Source of the DNA: WTJD01 sp964225175
GTDB lineage: Bacteria; Pseudomonadota; Gammaproteobacteria; Xanthomonadales; SZUA-36
Length of the DNA stretch: 26,297 nucleotides
NCBI GenBank assembly: GCA_964225175.1
Contig: CAXQNK010000089.1
Coordinates: 1 to 26,297, forward strand
Reading direction: 5' to 3'
The notes beneath the pieces are model-generated. The model had not been told where the DNA came from, ran no database searches, and saw nothing but the letters and a program-made list of their open reading frames with translations. Below are positions 16,802 to 26,297 of this stretch, in pieces (positions within the stretch are counted from its first letter, which is position 1; each line of letters opens with the position of its first letter). Made by a program: the position numbers and the translations under genes.

Positions 16802-17833
16802 ATGCAACATTTTCTGAGCACGGCAGATTGGGACAAACCAGAGCTCGAGGAGCTCCTCCGCCTGGCCGGCGAGCTGAAATCGCAGCCCATGAATGAGTCC
16901 CTGAGGGGCAAATCCATCGCCTTGCTGTTTCTTAACCCGTCCATGCGAACCCGGACGTCTTTCGAGCTTGGCATGCAACAACTCGGCGGGATCGCCATCG
17001 TGTTGCAGCCCGGCAAAGACGCCTGGGGTGTCGAATTTCGGCCGGGTTCGGTGATGGACGGCGCGGCAGAAGAGCACATCGCCGAGGTGGCAGCGGTTCT
17101 TTCGCGATACTGCGATCTGATCGGGTTGCGGGCGTTTCCCGGTTTCAAGGACTGGGGCAATGACCGGGAGGATGCGGTCATCAGGAGTTTGGCGCAGCAT
17201 TCCTCGGTGCCCGTTATTAACATGGAAACCATAGTGCATCCCTGCCAGGAACTGGCATTGATGCTGACCCTCAAAGAACAACTTGGACGACTGGAGAGGC
17301 GCCGGTTCCTGCTGACCTGGACCTGGCATCCCCGGCCGCTCAACACCGCGGTGGCCAATTCCGCCCTGATGATCGCCACCAAGTTCGGGATGGACGTCAC
17401 CCTGTTGTGCCCCGAGCCCGCCTATCTGCTTGATGATCAATTCATGTCTGCAGCGCGGATAAATGCGCAGGCCACAGGCGGTTCACTGCGGGTCAGTCAC
17501 GATATCGACGACGCTTATCGACACGCTGAGGTGGTTTATGCAAAGAGCTGGGGCGCATTGCCGCACTACGGCCGGCCCGAGGCAGAATGGGCATTACGCC
17601 GCAAATATCGTCATTTCATCGTGGACGAGGACAAGATGGCGCTGACAGACGATGCGCTGTTCAGTCATTGCCTTCCTTTGCGTCGAAACATCAAGGCGAC
17701 CGATGCCGTCATGGATGCCGATTATTGCGTTGCCGTTGACGAGGCCGAGAATCGGCTGCATGTGCAGAAGGCCGTAATGATGACATTACTCGGTGCGGCG
17801 CACGCGAAACGTGCCGGCACTGATGAGGAGTAG
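16802..17833 (+). CDS. argF': N-acetylornithine carbamoyltransferase
   Basis: 343 residues, ATG preceded by ACAGG. It carbamoylates N-acetyl-L-ornithine to N-acetyl-L-citrulline, the variant step first characterised in Xanthomonas. SMRTRTS (residues 47-53) binds carbamoyl phosphate; VINMETIVHPCQE (HPCQE at 146-150) and HCLPLRRNIK (289-298) match the Xanthomonas enzyme as I remember it. The last Lys corresponds to the carboxylated Lys there. The residue that separates acetyl- from succinyl-ornithine enzymes is Glu in DGAAEEH (E90), the acetyl-type state. The LTWTWHPRPLNTAVANSA segment is also characteristic. It is first in a six-gene operon and sits directly behind the putative attenuator. Confidence 0.95.
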   Translation: MQHFLSTADWDKPELEELLRLAGELKSQPMNESLRGKSIALLFLNPSMRTRTSFELGMQQLGGIAIVLQPGKDAWGVEFRPGSVMDGAAEEHIAEVAAVLSRYCDLIGLRAFPGFKDWGNDREDAVIRSLAQHSSVPVINMETIVHPCQELALMLTLKEQLGRLERRRFLLTWTWHPRPLNTAVANSALMIATKFGMDVTLLCPEPAYLLDDQFMSAARINAQATGGSLRVSHDIDDAYRHAEVVYAKSWGALPHYGRPEAEWALRRKYRHFIVDEDKMALTDDALFSHCLPLRRNIKATDAVMDADYCVAVDEAENRLHVQKAVMMTLLGAAHAKRAGTDEE

Positions 17834-19049
17834 CGAGACTTTGAAACATCCAGAGAACACAGTGGTTTTGGCGTTCTCAGGGGGTCTGGACACGAGTTAC
17901 TGTGTCCTGGCACTTCGAGAACAGGGTTTTTCCGTCCACACGGTTTTTGTCGATACTGGCGGAATCGAGGATGCTGAGCGCGGTGCGATCCGTGCGCGTG
18001 CCATGTCCCTGGGCGCAGAGGAACACCACGAAATCAACGTGTCCGATGCGATCTGGGAGGAGTTTGTTGTCCCCCTGGTCTGGAGCCAGGCCCGTGTTCT
18101 CGGCGAATATCCGATGCTGTGCTCTGATCGTTATCTCATCGTGCAGCGCTGTCTCGCATTGTGCGACGAGCTCGGGACCCGGGATTTTGCGCATGGCTGT
18201 ACGGGCATGGGCAATGACCAGCTGCGTTTTGATCAAACTGTTCGAAGTCTGGGTGACTATGCGATTCATGCGCCCGTAAGAGATTTACAGAAACGCGTCA
18301 CCGATATTCGTGCTTACGAGATGGATTCCTTGGCGAAGGCGGGGTATGAGGCGCCCGGTCGTTCGGGCGCCTATTCCATCAATGAAAATCTCCTCGGTGT
18401 CACCATTTCAGGCAGTGAAATAGATTGTTTTGATGCCCCCGGCCCCGAGACGCGGACATGGGTTCGCCCGCGGGCCGAATGGCCGAAAGAACCGCTTGAG
18501 CTGAACCTCGGCTTCGATCGAGGGCGAGCCGTCGCTTTGGATGGCCAGGCCCTCAGCGGTCCGGAGCTGCTGGCGCGGCTCAACAAGCAACTCGGCGCGT
18601 ACGGTATCGGGCGGCACATCTACACCGGGGATGTCACAATCGGTCTCAAGGGTCGAATCGTTTTCGAATGTCCTGGCATCGATGCATTGCTCACGGCCCA
18701 CCAGGCTCTCGAGGACACGGTAAACACGCGTCTGCAAAATCAATTCAGGCACCAGGTCGCGCAGCGCTGGGCCGAGCTGGTATATACCGGTTTCTTCTAT
18801 GAGCCGCACAAGCGTGATCTCGAGGCCTACTTAGAGAGTTCACAGGCGGCGGTCACCGGTCAAGTGACGCTTCGCACTGAGGGGGGTTCGATGCTCGCGA
18901 TTGCGGTCGACTCTGACAATATCCTGAAGGACGATGCGGCGACCTATGCCCAGACCTGCGACTGGACGCCCGAGGAAGCTGAGGGCTTCATTAAACTGTT
19001 GGGCAAGAGTTCGACCATTGCGGCCAGGATAAGGAAGGCTTCCCGGTGA
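17823..19049 (+). CDS. argG: Argininosuccinate synthase
   Basis: 408 residues if begun at the ATG at 17823, which overlaps the argF' stop by 11 nt. A TTG at 17841 is an attractive alternative because AGGAG (17826-17830) lies 10 nt before it; the protein would then start six residues later. It joins citrulline and aspartate using ATP. The pyrophosphatase-type ATP loop is VLAFSGGLDTSYC, followed by HTVFVDTGGIEDAE. HGCTGMGNDQLRFD and RSGAYSINENLLG provide further family motifs. In the acetylated route, acetylcitrulline must be deacetylated first by the enzyme encoded just downstream. Confidence 0.94.
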   Translation: MRSSETLKHPENTVVLAFSGGLDTSYCVLALREQGFSVHTVFVDTGGIEDAERGAIRARAMSLGAEEHHEINVSDAIWEEFVVPLVWSQARVLGEYPMLCSDRYLIVQRCLALCDELGTRDFAHGCTGMGNDQLRFDQTVRSLGDYAIHAPVRDLQKRVTDIRAYEMDSLAKAGYEAPGRSGAYSINENLLGVTISGSEIDCFDAPGPETRTWVRPRAEWPKEPLELNLGFDRGRAVALDGQALSGPELLARLNKQLGAYGIGRHIYTGDVTIGLKGRIVFECPGIDALLTAHQALEDTVNTRLQNQFRHQVAQRWAELVYTGFFYEPHKRDLEAYLESSQAAVTGQVTLRTEGGSMLAIAVDSDNILKDDAATYAQTCDWTPEEAEGFIKLLGKSSTIAARIRKASR

Positions 19050-20122
19050 ACCTCGAACCGCTTTTGCACCACCTTGGCGTCCTGATCGGTTTCAATACCC
19101 AGAATCCGCCTCGGGACCTTAATGAGGGTTCACCGATCTGGTCCTACATTTCAGCCTCGCTCGGCTCCGAATTTGACGTGCGGGTGATTGATCACGATCT
19201 TGGCAGGGTCAGCTATCTTGCCGTTCGCGGCACTCCAGACCTCCTTTTCAACGTTCACCTGGATACTGTCCCGGTGTTGTCGGGGGCAAAATTCGACCCG
19301 TTGGTAATGACTGAGTCCAAGGGGCGCGTGTACGGCCGGGGAGCTTGTGACATCAAGGGCGCGGCGGCCTGTCTGCTGCACTTGGCACAGACCAGTTCAG
19401 TACCTATGGCGCTGCTGTTCACCACCGACGAGGAGGGTGCTCAGGGCTGTTGCGTGCGCAGGTTCACCGAATCAGGGCACAGTGACCCCTATCGTCAGGT
19501 GATCGTTGCCGAGCCCACCGGTTGTCTGGCGCAAACCCGCCATCGGGGTTACCTCTCGGTGACGGGCGAATTCTGCGGTGTGTCGGGACATTCTTCAGAG
19601 GCGAGAGCCTTGTCCGACTCGGCCATTCATCGTTTTTCACGCTGGTCTGCTGCCGCCCTCGAAGAGTCCGCGCGCCTTGCGGGTACCGGCCACTTGAGCT
19701 GTTTCAATATTGGCACGGTCAAGGGCGGCGTGAAATCCAATGTCATTGCCGACCGGCTTGAAGTCCACTGGAGTGCGCGGCTGCCGCCCGGGAGCGATAC
19801 CGCAGAATTTTTCGGAGACATCTCGGCGCAGCCGGGGGGTGAGCATGCACAGTGGGCTGTGCCGTTCTCGGGGCCACCATTGCCGGACCGGGCTGAGGGA
19901 GAGCGCGAGGCGCTGGATTTCGCCATGGCCAGGGGACTGCAAATGGGTGACGGACTCGATTTTTGGACGGAGGCCTCGCTGTTCTCGGCCAGTGGGACGC
20001 CGGCGCTGGTGCTCGGCCCGGGACACATTGAACAGGCGCATGTGGTTGATGAGTGGGTCAGTGTTGATCAACTGGAACGTGCTTTTCACCTGTACGCCAA
20101 CCTGGTCGGTGCTCATGCCTGA
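19046..20122 (+). CDS. argE': Acetylcitrulline/acetylornithine deacetylase (M20 family)
   Basis: 358 residues from GTG at 19046, which overlaps the argG stop as GTGA and is preceded by AGGAAGG. M20 zinc-peptidase landmarks: FNVHLDTVP (H71, D73), GRGACDIKGA (D102 bridging), TTDEEGAQG (E129 catalytic, E130), VAEPT (E156) and GPGHIEQAH near the C-terminus. In the argF' pathway the substrate is N-acetyl-L-citrulline, which this enzyme class deacetylates to citrulline. The operon context supports that over acetylornithine. It is a little shorter than E. coli ArgE. Confidence 0.9.
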   Translation: MNLEPLLHHLGVLIGFNTQNPPRDLNEGSPIWSYISASLGSEFDVRVIDHDLGRVSYLAVRGTPDLLFNVHLDTVPVLSGAKFDPLVMTESKGRVYGRGACDIKGAAACLLHLAQTSSVPMALLFTTDEEGAQGCCVRRFTESGHSDPYRQVIVAEPTGCLAQTRHRGYLSVTGEFCGVSGHSSEARALSDSAIHRFSRWSAAALEESARLAGTGHLSCFNIGTVKGGVKSNVIADRLEVHWSARLPPGSDTAEFFGDISAQPGGEHAQWAVPFSGPPLPDRAEGEREALDFAMARGLQMGDGLDFWTEASLFSASGTPALVLGPGHIEQAHVVDEWVSVDQLERAFHLYANLVGAHA

Positions 20123-21434
20123 AGTGCGTCGAATTGTTCTTGAGCTCCTGGCCCAGCTCGGTTCGAGTCGGGAAGCCCGTCAGTACCTGAAGGAGTTTTC
20201 CGAGGTCGAAGAAACCCGGTTCGCGGTCGTTAAGGTCGGTGGCGGCATCCTCCAGGAACATCTCGATGAGCTTGCATCCGCACTGGCGTTTTTGCACCGC
20301 CTTGGCTTGCGACCCGTCGTGCTGCATGGCGCTGGACCGCAGGTGGACGAAGCGCTGAAATCGGCTGCAATCGAAACACGGAAGATTGGTGGGTTGCGTG
20401 TCACCGACGAGGCGGTCATGGAGGTGGCGCGGCCGGTGATTTATCACCAGAATTTGCGCCTTGTCGAAGCCCTCGAGGCTCGCGGGATTCGGGCGAGGGG
20501 AATTCAGCATGGCGTGTTCCGCTGCGATTTCCTCGATCGGGAAAACCTGATGCTGGTCGGGGATATCCAATCCGTTGATCTCAGCGCTGTCAGTCGCGCC
20601 ATTTCCAGTGGTGCCCTGCCGGTTGTCACTTGCCTGGGAGAATCGGCCTCAGGCCAGGTGCTGAATATCAATGCTGACGTCGCCGCGCGAGAGCTGGTTT
20701 GGGCCATTCAGCCCCACAAGATCATTTTCCTGACGCCAACCGGCGGATTACTGGACCGGGACGGCCGGGTCATTTCAGCCATTAGCCTCGACAATGATTA
20801 CGACGCGCTTATGAGGGAGCCCTGGGTGCATTCCGGCATGCGGCTCAAGCTGCAGCAGATCCATGAGTTGTTGACCCGCCTGCCCAGGAGCGCTTCGGTA
20901 TCGATCACCTCGGCCAATCAACTGACCCGCGAACTCTTTACCTATCGCGGAGCCGGCACTTTGGTGAGGAGGGGGGAACAGATTCATATCCATGATCGCC
21001 CAGAATCGAAAGTTCTTGATCAGGTCACCGCGCGAATCGAGGAATCCTTCAGTCGCCGCTTGCGCGAGGATTGGCCCACTTCACTCGCCGAACCACTGGT
21101 TTTGATTTCAGAGTCTGGCCGGGCGACCGCCGTGGTGACGCGGGGACTGGATGATGTGCCCTATCTCGATAAATTCGTGGTCACGCCCGATGCGCAAGGT
21201 GAGGGCCTGGGTGCAGCGCTCTGGCAGGTTCTCCGGGCCCGCTTTCCAGCCATGTACTGGAGAGCACGCACGTCCAATCCCGTGCTGAATTGGTATTTCC
21301 AGCAGGCCGATACCACGGCCCGGCAGGCGGGTTGGGTGGTATTTTCCGTCGGGGTTGACTGCTCGGAGCTGCGCGCGGCGCTGGTCGCGGACGCAATGCT
21401 TCGCGATTCGGGCTGGCAGGAAGAGAGCGAATGA
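20115..21434 (+). CDS. argBA: Bifunctional N-acetylglutamate synthase/kinase
   Basis: 439 residues from ATG at 20115, overlapping argE' by 8 nt; the longer open frame upstream lies inside argE' and is not used. Residues about 1-290 are an amino acid kinase domain (FAVVKVGGGI, K40; VVLHGAGPQVDEAL; INADVAARELVWA). Residues about 310-439 are a GNAT acetyltransferase domain (DKFVVTPDAQGEGLGAALW, 352-370; TSNPVLNWYFQQAD). This fused form is typical of Xanthomonas and resembles animal NAGS. The kinase domain phosphorylates N-acetylglutamate; the GNAT domain makes it from acetyl-CoA and glutamate. The protein therefore covers the first two steps of arginine synthesis, usually with arginine feedback. 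Confidence 0.93.
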   Translation: MPEVRRIVLELLAQLGSSREARQYLKEFSEVEETRFAVVKVGGGILQEHLDELASALAFLHRLGLRPVVLHGAGPQVDEALKSAAIETRKIGGLRVTDEAVMEVARPVIYHQNLRLVEALEARGIRARGIQHGVFRCDFLDRENLMLVGDIQSVDLSAVSRAISSGALPVVTCLGESASGQVLNINADVAARELVWAIQPHKIIFLTPTGGLLDRDGRVISAISLDNDYDALMREPWVHSGMRLKLQQIHELLTRLPRSASVSITSANQLTRELFTYRGAGTLVRRGEQIHIHDRPESKVLDQVTARIEESFSRRLREDWPTSLAEPLVLISESGRATAVVTRGLDDVPYLDKFVVTPDAQGEGLGAALWQVLRARFPAMYWRARTSNPVLNWYFQQADTTARQAGWVVFSVGVDCSELRAALVADAMLRDSGWQEESE

Positions 21435-22381
21435 ACCCAAAGGTCGCAATCATCGGTGGCCGGGGCTACACCGGTGCTGAATTCCTTGCACTGCTGGGTA
21501 AGCACCGCGGAATGGATCTGGCTTTTGCCAGTTCCGGATCCAGGGCGGGTCAGGCCTTGCGCGATGTGTGTCCCGAGTGGCCTGATGAGTCATCAGTCTT
21601 CGTCGAACAGCAGATTGACCAACTGCAGGACGTCAAGGCCCATGCCTGGGTGCTGGCGGTACCCAATGGTGCCGCATCGAAGTGGGCCCGGGCAATCCAG
21701 ATCGCTCACCCTGATGCAGTCATCCTCGACCTGAGCGCCGATCACCGTTTCGATGCCGCTTGGGTATATGGTCTGCCCGAACGCAATCGGGAGCAGATAA
21801 AAAGCGCCCGGCATATCGCTAACCCGGGATGCTATGCGACTGCGGCGCAACTGGCGTTGCTGCCCCTTGAGGGCCGGCTGACCGCGGACCCGGTAATTTT
21901 TGGTGTGTCCGGTTACAGCGGAGCAGGGCGTACACCCTCAGAACGCAATGATCCCGTTCGGCTGGCAGAAAACCTGCTGCCCTACGCGCTGACTGGTCAT
22001 GTTCATGAGCAGGAAATTAGCGCGCAGTTGGGGCGCCCGGTTCGGTTTATGCCGCATGTCGCGGATTTCTTTCGCGGGATCAGCCTGACACTGTCCCTGG
22101 AGCTCGAGGATCCAGTTGAGCCCGCAGAAATGATGAAAATATACAGCGACCATTACGCGGACGAGCCGTTCGTGGAAGTCGCCGCGGAGCCGCCGGAGGT
22201 GAGTCAGGTCCGCCACAGGCCAGTCGGTCGAGTCGGGGGGTTTGCGTGCGATGCTCGGGACCCGCGCCGTGTCGCGTTGGTTTCGGTTGTCGATAACCTG
22301 TCCAAAGGTGCCGCCGGACAGGCCATGCAGAACCTAAATCTGGCCCTTGGATTGCCCGAATGTGAGGGGCTTTTACCATGA
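21431..22381 (+). CDS. argC: N-acetyl-gamma-glutamyl-phosphate reductase
   Basis: 316 residues, ATG overlapping the argBA stop as ATGA. It reduces N-acetylglutamyl phosphate to the semialdehyde with NADPH. The N-terminal Rossmann motif is VAIIGGRGYTGAEFL and the catalytic Cys is in ANPGCYATA (C134). FGVSGYSGAGRTPSE and GFACDARDPRRVALVSVVDNLSKGAAGQAMQNLN, taken in parts, match the C-terminal family signatures. It is the fifth gene of the operon. Confidence 0.95.
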   Translation: MNPKVAIIGGRGYTGAEFLALLGKHRGMDLAFASSGSRAGQALRDVCPEWPDESSVFVEQQIDQLQDVKAHAWVLAVPNGAASKWARAIQIAHPDAVILDLSADHRFDAAWVYGLPERNREQIKSARHIANPGCYATAAQLALLPLEGRLTADPVIFGVSGYSGAGRTPSERNDPVRLAENLLPYALTGHVHEQEISAQLGRPVRFMPHVADFFRGISLTLSLELEDPVEPAEMMKIYSDHYADEPFVEVAAEPPEVSQVRHRPVGRVGGFACDARDPRRVALVSVVDNLSKGAAGQAMQNLNLALGLPECEGLLP

Positions 22382-23676
22382 ATGATTTTCTCTGGAAAAA
22401 AACCACCACACCCACTGCACCCGATGAAGCCATTATGGCGTTTCTTGCCGGCGAGGACATCGTGCTCGACAGGGTGTTGCTGTTGTTCGACCTGCAGGCC
22501 AGCGCGGCCCATGCCAGAGGCCTCAAGCGGATCGGAGTGTTGACCGGTGAGGAATTGCATTTGGTCGAGGATGCCCTCGCTGATTTCGCGCGTGACTTCG
22601 AGTCGGGCAAGAGAACTTTGGGCGCTGAGTTCGAAGATGGTCATTCGGCCATCGAGCATTGGTTGACTGATGAGCTCGGCGACTTGGGGAAAAAGATTCA
22701 TACGGGTAGGAGCCGCAACGATCAGGTGGCGGTCGCGCTTCGCCTCTACATGAAAGCGCAACTCGCAGATCTGGGTGACCTCTGCGCGGAAGTTGCGGGT
22801 GTCTTGCTGGAGCGCGCCAGCGCGGAGGCGGATTTGCCGTTTCCTGGTTATACCCACTTGCAGCGCGCTATGCCCTCATCTGCCGGTTTATGGCTGGCTG
22901 GTCATGCCGAGGCGTTTATCGACAACCTGGAGTTGGCGCAGCACACCCGACGATGGCTGGATGCCTCCCCGTTGGGCACAGCATCCGGTTTCGGCGTGAA
23001 CCTCGCGTTGCCGAGACAGGAGGTAGCCGAGGATCTCGGGTTCTCCAGGTGGGTTGTTAATCCGCAGTGCGCACAGAACAGTCGGGGCAAGGTTGAGCTG
23101 CAGGCGATCGGCGCGTTGGGGGCTGCAACTCTGGATCTGCAACGGATGGCCTGGGACCTGAGCCTGTTCACGACGCAAGAGTTTGATTTTATCAGGCTGC
23201 CAGAACGTTATTGCACGGGCTCATCGATTATGCCCAACAAGCGTAATCCTGACGTAGTTGAGTTACTGCGCGCGGTTCACGCCCGCATCGTCGGGTCACA
23301 AGTTGAGTTACAGGGCCTGTTGTCACTGCCTTCCGGGTATCAACGGGATTTGCAAGCCACCAAGCCTCCATTGATCCGCTCTTTCGAGACGGGATTGAGA
23401 GCATTGCGCTTGCTTCCCGGGCTGTTGCGCGATTTCGAGTGGCGCCCTGAGCGCATGCGGGAGGCGATCACAGCAGAGCTCCATGCGACGGATCGCGCGA
23501 CTGCGCTGGCCGCCTCCGGTGTGCCATTCAGAAAGGCTTACCAGAGAGTGTCGGAGAACCTTGATGGCAATGGTGGTCACAGCGTTGAGCAGAGCCTACG
23601 GGAACGAATATCGCCCGGTGCCAGCGGGGATCTCAGGCTCGATTTGCTGAAGGAAAGGTTGGATCAGTTTTGCTAG
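22378..23676 (+). CDS. argH: Argininosuccinate lyase
   Basis: 432 residues, ATG overlapping the argC stop as ATGA. It splits argininosuccinate into arginine and fumarate, the last step of the pathway. Fumarase/aspartase-superfamily landmarks are KIHTGRSRNDQVA (109-116 core), GYTHLQRAMP (H160) and the flexible signature loop GSSIMPNKRNP (281-291). The catalytic Ser is expected in that loop. It closes the operon; only 35 nt separate it from the -35 box of the rRNA promoter. Confidence 0.95.
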   Translation: MNDFLWKKTTTPTAPDEAIMAFLAGEDIVLDRVLLLFDLQASAAHARGLKRIGVLTGEELHLVEDALADFARDFESGKRTLGAEFEDGHSAIEHWLTDELGDLGKKIHTGRSRNDQVAVALRLYMKAQLADLGDLCAEVAGVLLERASAEADLPFPGYTHLQRAMPSSAGLWLAGHAEAFIDNLELAQHTRRWLDASPLGTASGFGVNLALPRQEVAEDLGFSRWVVNPQCAQNSRGKVELQAIGALGAATLDLQRMAWDLSLFTTQEFDFIRLPERYCTGSSIMPNKRNPDVVELLRAVHARIVGSQVELQGLLSLPSGYQRDLQATKPPLIRSFETGLRALRLLPGLLRDFEWRPERMREAITAELHATDRATALAASGVPFRKAYQRVSENLDGNGGHSVEQSLRERISPGASGDLRLDLLKERLDQFC

Positions 23677-23711
23677 GAAACCCCCTGAACAATCTTTTTT
23701 TCCGATAGGTG

Positions 23712-23739
23712 TTGACAGCGCCAAGCGTATCTCTATAAT
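23712..23739 (+). promoter_or_regulatory. rRNA operon promoter P1
   Basis: Consensus TTGACA (23712-23717) and TATAAT (23734-23739), spacer 16 nt, followed by a GC-containing discriminator. A T-rich tract just upstream (about 23691-23702) could act as an UP element. Confidence 0.85.
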
Positions 23740-23786
23740 GCGTCCTTCGCCTGACCGGTGGGCCTTGAAAGCCACCTGAATTTTCG

Positions 23787-23814
23787 TTGACTGGTTTACA
23801 AGTTGGCGTATAAT
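23787..23814 (+). promoter_or_regulatory. rRNA operon promoter P2
   Basis: TTGACT (23787-23792) and TATAAT (23809-23814), spacer 16 nt, 75 nt downstream of P1. Tandem spacing of this kind is usual for rrn operons. Confidence 0.85.
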
Positions 23815-23902
23815 AGGCGGTCCGCTCAGCACCGGGTGCGATGATTCTTCGAGAGTCTGCCCGCGCGGCGATCCAAAAAGGATAGGCCGCGGGCTTGTGC
23901 TG

Positions 23903-23946
23903 CGACATTTGCGAAAGGCTGATGTCGGAAATACAGGTCTTTAACA
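23903..23946 (+). promoter_or_regulatory. rrn leader boxB/boxA antitermination site
   Basis: A hairpin, CGACAT (23903-23908) with ATGTCG (23922-23927), has GCGAAAGGC in its loop. Nine nt later comes the boxA-like GGTCTTTAACA (23936-23946). This boxB-then-boxA order is that of the Nus antitermination system. A matching module occurs again before 23S. Confidence 0.7.
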
Positions 23947-23951
23947 AGATA

Positions 23952-23972
23952 CAGGTAACTTGTGTGGGCGCT
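23952..23972 (+). other. 5' arm of the 16S precursor processing stem
   Basis: The arm begins CAGGTAAC and ends GGGCGCT. It is complementary over about 20 positions to 25675-25696, which lies just 3' of 16S. The two arms would form the long duplex cut by RNase III. Confidence 0.8.
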
Positions 23973-24093
23973 CATGTCGTGGTGAAGCCATGAAAGAGAG
24001 CGACCATGCCCTGATTTTTATGTAATCGGGAGCAAGGTTCAGCTTTCAGCTTTAAAACTTAGGCGGAAGACTTCGGTCGGAAGCCAATCCTTT

Positions 24094-25650
<1,557 letters not shown>

Positions 25651-25674
25651 AAGAGCAAGCCGACCCTTGGCTTG

Positions 25675-25696
25675 AGCGCCCAACACACGTTACCTG
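25675..25696 (+). other. 3' arm of the 16S precursor processing stem
   Basis: It begins AGCGCCC and ends GTTACCTG, pairing with 23952-23972. The rest of the 25651-25841 spacer holds no gene that I can support. Confidence 0.8.
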
Positions 25697-25841
25697 GAAT
25701 ACAGCAACCACCAGACTCTCCTTGAGGAATTTGGTACTGCGCCTGAGATTGCGTTTTACGCAGGATGTTTTTCGTCAGGCAAGGCGCGCGCAGCGATAAG
25801 CAAGCGCAACGCCGCATGGCGGAAAACAGCCCAGTAAAAAC

Positions 25842-25918
<77 letters not shown>

Positions 25919-26022
25919 CTTTTGCGCGATACGGCGTTAAACAGTCGCTCGTTTATAGTTAATAAACTTCGCTCTGTTTGCCTTGTCTCGCACAAAAGTC
26001 GAGTGGAAACGCCATGAACAAT

Positions 26023-26098
26023 GGGGCCATAGCTCAGATGGGAGAGCGCCTGCTTTGCACGCAGGAGGTCGGCGGTTCGATCCCGCCTGGCTCCACCA
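26023..26098 (+). tRNA. tRNA-Ala (anticodon TGC)
   Basis: 76 nt including an encoded CCA. The acceptor stem is GGGGCCA with TGGCTCC (one G-U pair). The anticodon TGC lies at 26056-26058, and the T loop is GTTCGATCC. It follows tRNA-Ile in the rrn spacer. Confidence 0.97.
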
Positions 26099-26163
26099 TT
26101 TGTGGCGCCGGCGACAGGTTGCTGTAACAGAGATTATTCGACGAACGTTCAGCGTTCGGTGAA

Positions 26164-26206
26164 GTGCGAAAGGCACCAGCCGGGACGGGCGTCAGGATCT
26201 TTAACA
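26164..26206 (+). promoter_or_regulatory. Second boxB/boxA antitermination site, before 23S
   Basis: GTGC (26164-26167) and GCAC (26173-26176) enclose a GAAAG loop; the GCGAAAGGC core is the same as in the 16S leader. The boxA-like GATCTTTAACA (26196-26206) follows. The remaining bases to 26297 are 23S leader; I do not see the start of mature 23S rRNA. Confidence 0.65.
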
Positions 26207-26297
26207 ATATGGTAGTTCTGTCAAGAGCGTCTTGAGTTTGTGACGGCTTTTTAGCGGGTCTTTGTGATGAGGGCCTGCGAATTTCACCGGATCAAAC

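Noticed and set aside
16625..17440. Minus-strand open frame over the arginine leader and argF'
   Set aside because: It is antisense to a strongly supported gene and has no family features.
23677..23711. T-rich tract after argH as an intrinsic terminator
   Set aside because: I found no stem of useful length before the T run.

Overview
The window looks like chromosomal DNA of a free-living gammaproteobacterium. The 16S gene, the acetylated arginine route with an N-acetylornithine carbamoyltransferase and a fused NAG kinase/synthase, and the lipoyl-bearing dihydrolipoamide dehydrogenase together point to the Xanthomonadales and relatives (Wenzhouxiangella- or Woeseia-like lineages are possible). 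I could not run a 16S search, so the genus is left open. The window appears to be core genome: I saw no transposase, integrase, phage gene or CRISPR array.

Layout. Positions 1-6934 hold four minus-strand genes for exported proteins. From upstream to downstream they are a DUF481 outer-membrane-type protein, a formylglycine sulfatase, a PafA-type alkaline phosphatase, and an octaheme cytochrome c with HEAT/TPR repeats whose C-terminus lies beyond the left edge. Positions 7120-14986 run on the plus strand and lead from phosphoenolpyruvate to acetyl-CoA: pyruvate kinase, then aceE, aceF, a small membrane-anchored retropepsin-like protease gene, and lpdA. The protease gene overlaps both of its neighbours by 4 nt. 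A convergent minus-strand DASS/SLC13 transporter occupies 14997-16361.

Positions 16569-23676 hold a tightly packed arginine operon, argF'-argG-argE'-argBA-argC-argH, in which every junction overlaps. In front of it is what I consider the best discovery in the window: a 25-codon leader ORF (16630-16707) with five Arg codons within seven codons. It is followed by an intrinsic terminator (16742-16765). The end of the leader ORF can form an alternative antiterminator helix with the 5' arm of that terminator. This is the architecture of his/trp/leu-type ribosome-mediated attenuation, here apparently sensing charged tRNA-Arg.

From 23712 to the right edge is the start of an rRNA operon. It has tandem P1/P2 promoters, a boxB/boxA antitermination leader, a 16S processing stalk, 16S rRNA, tRNA-Ile(GAT), tRNA-Ala(TGC) and a second boxB/boxA module. 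The 23S gene lies beyond the window.
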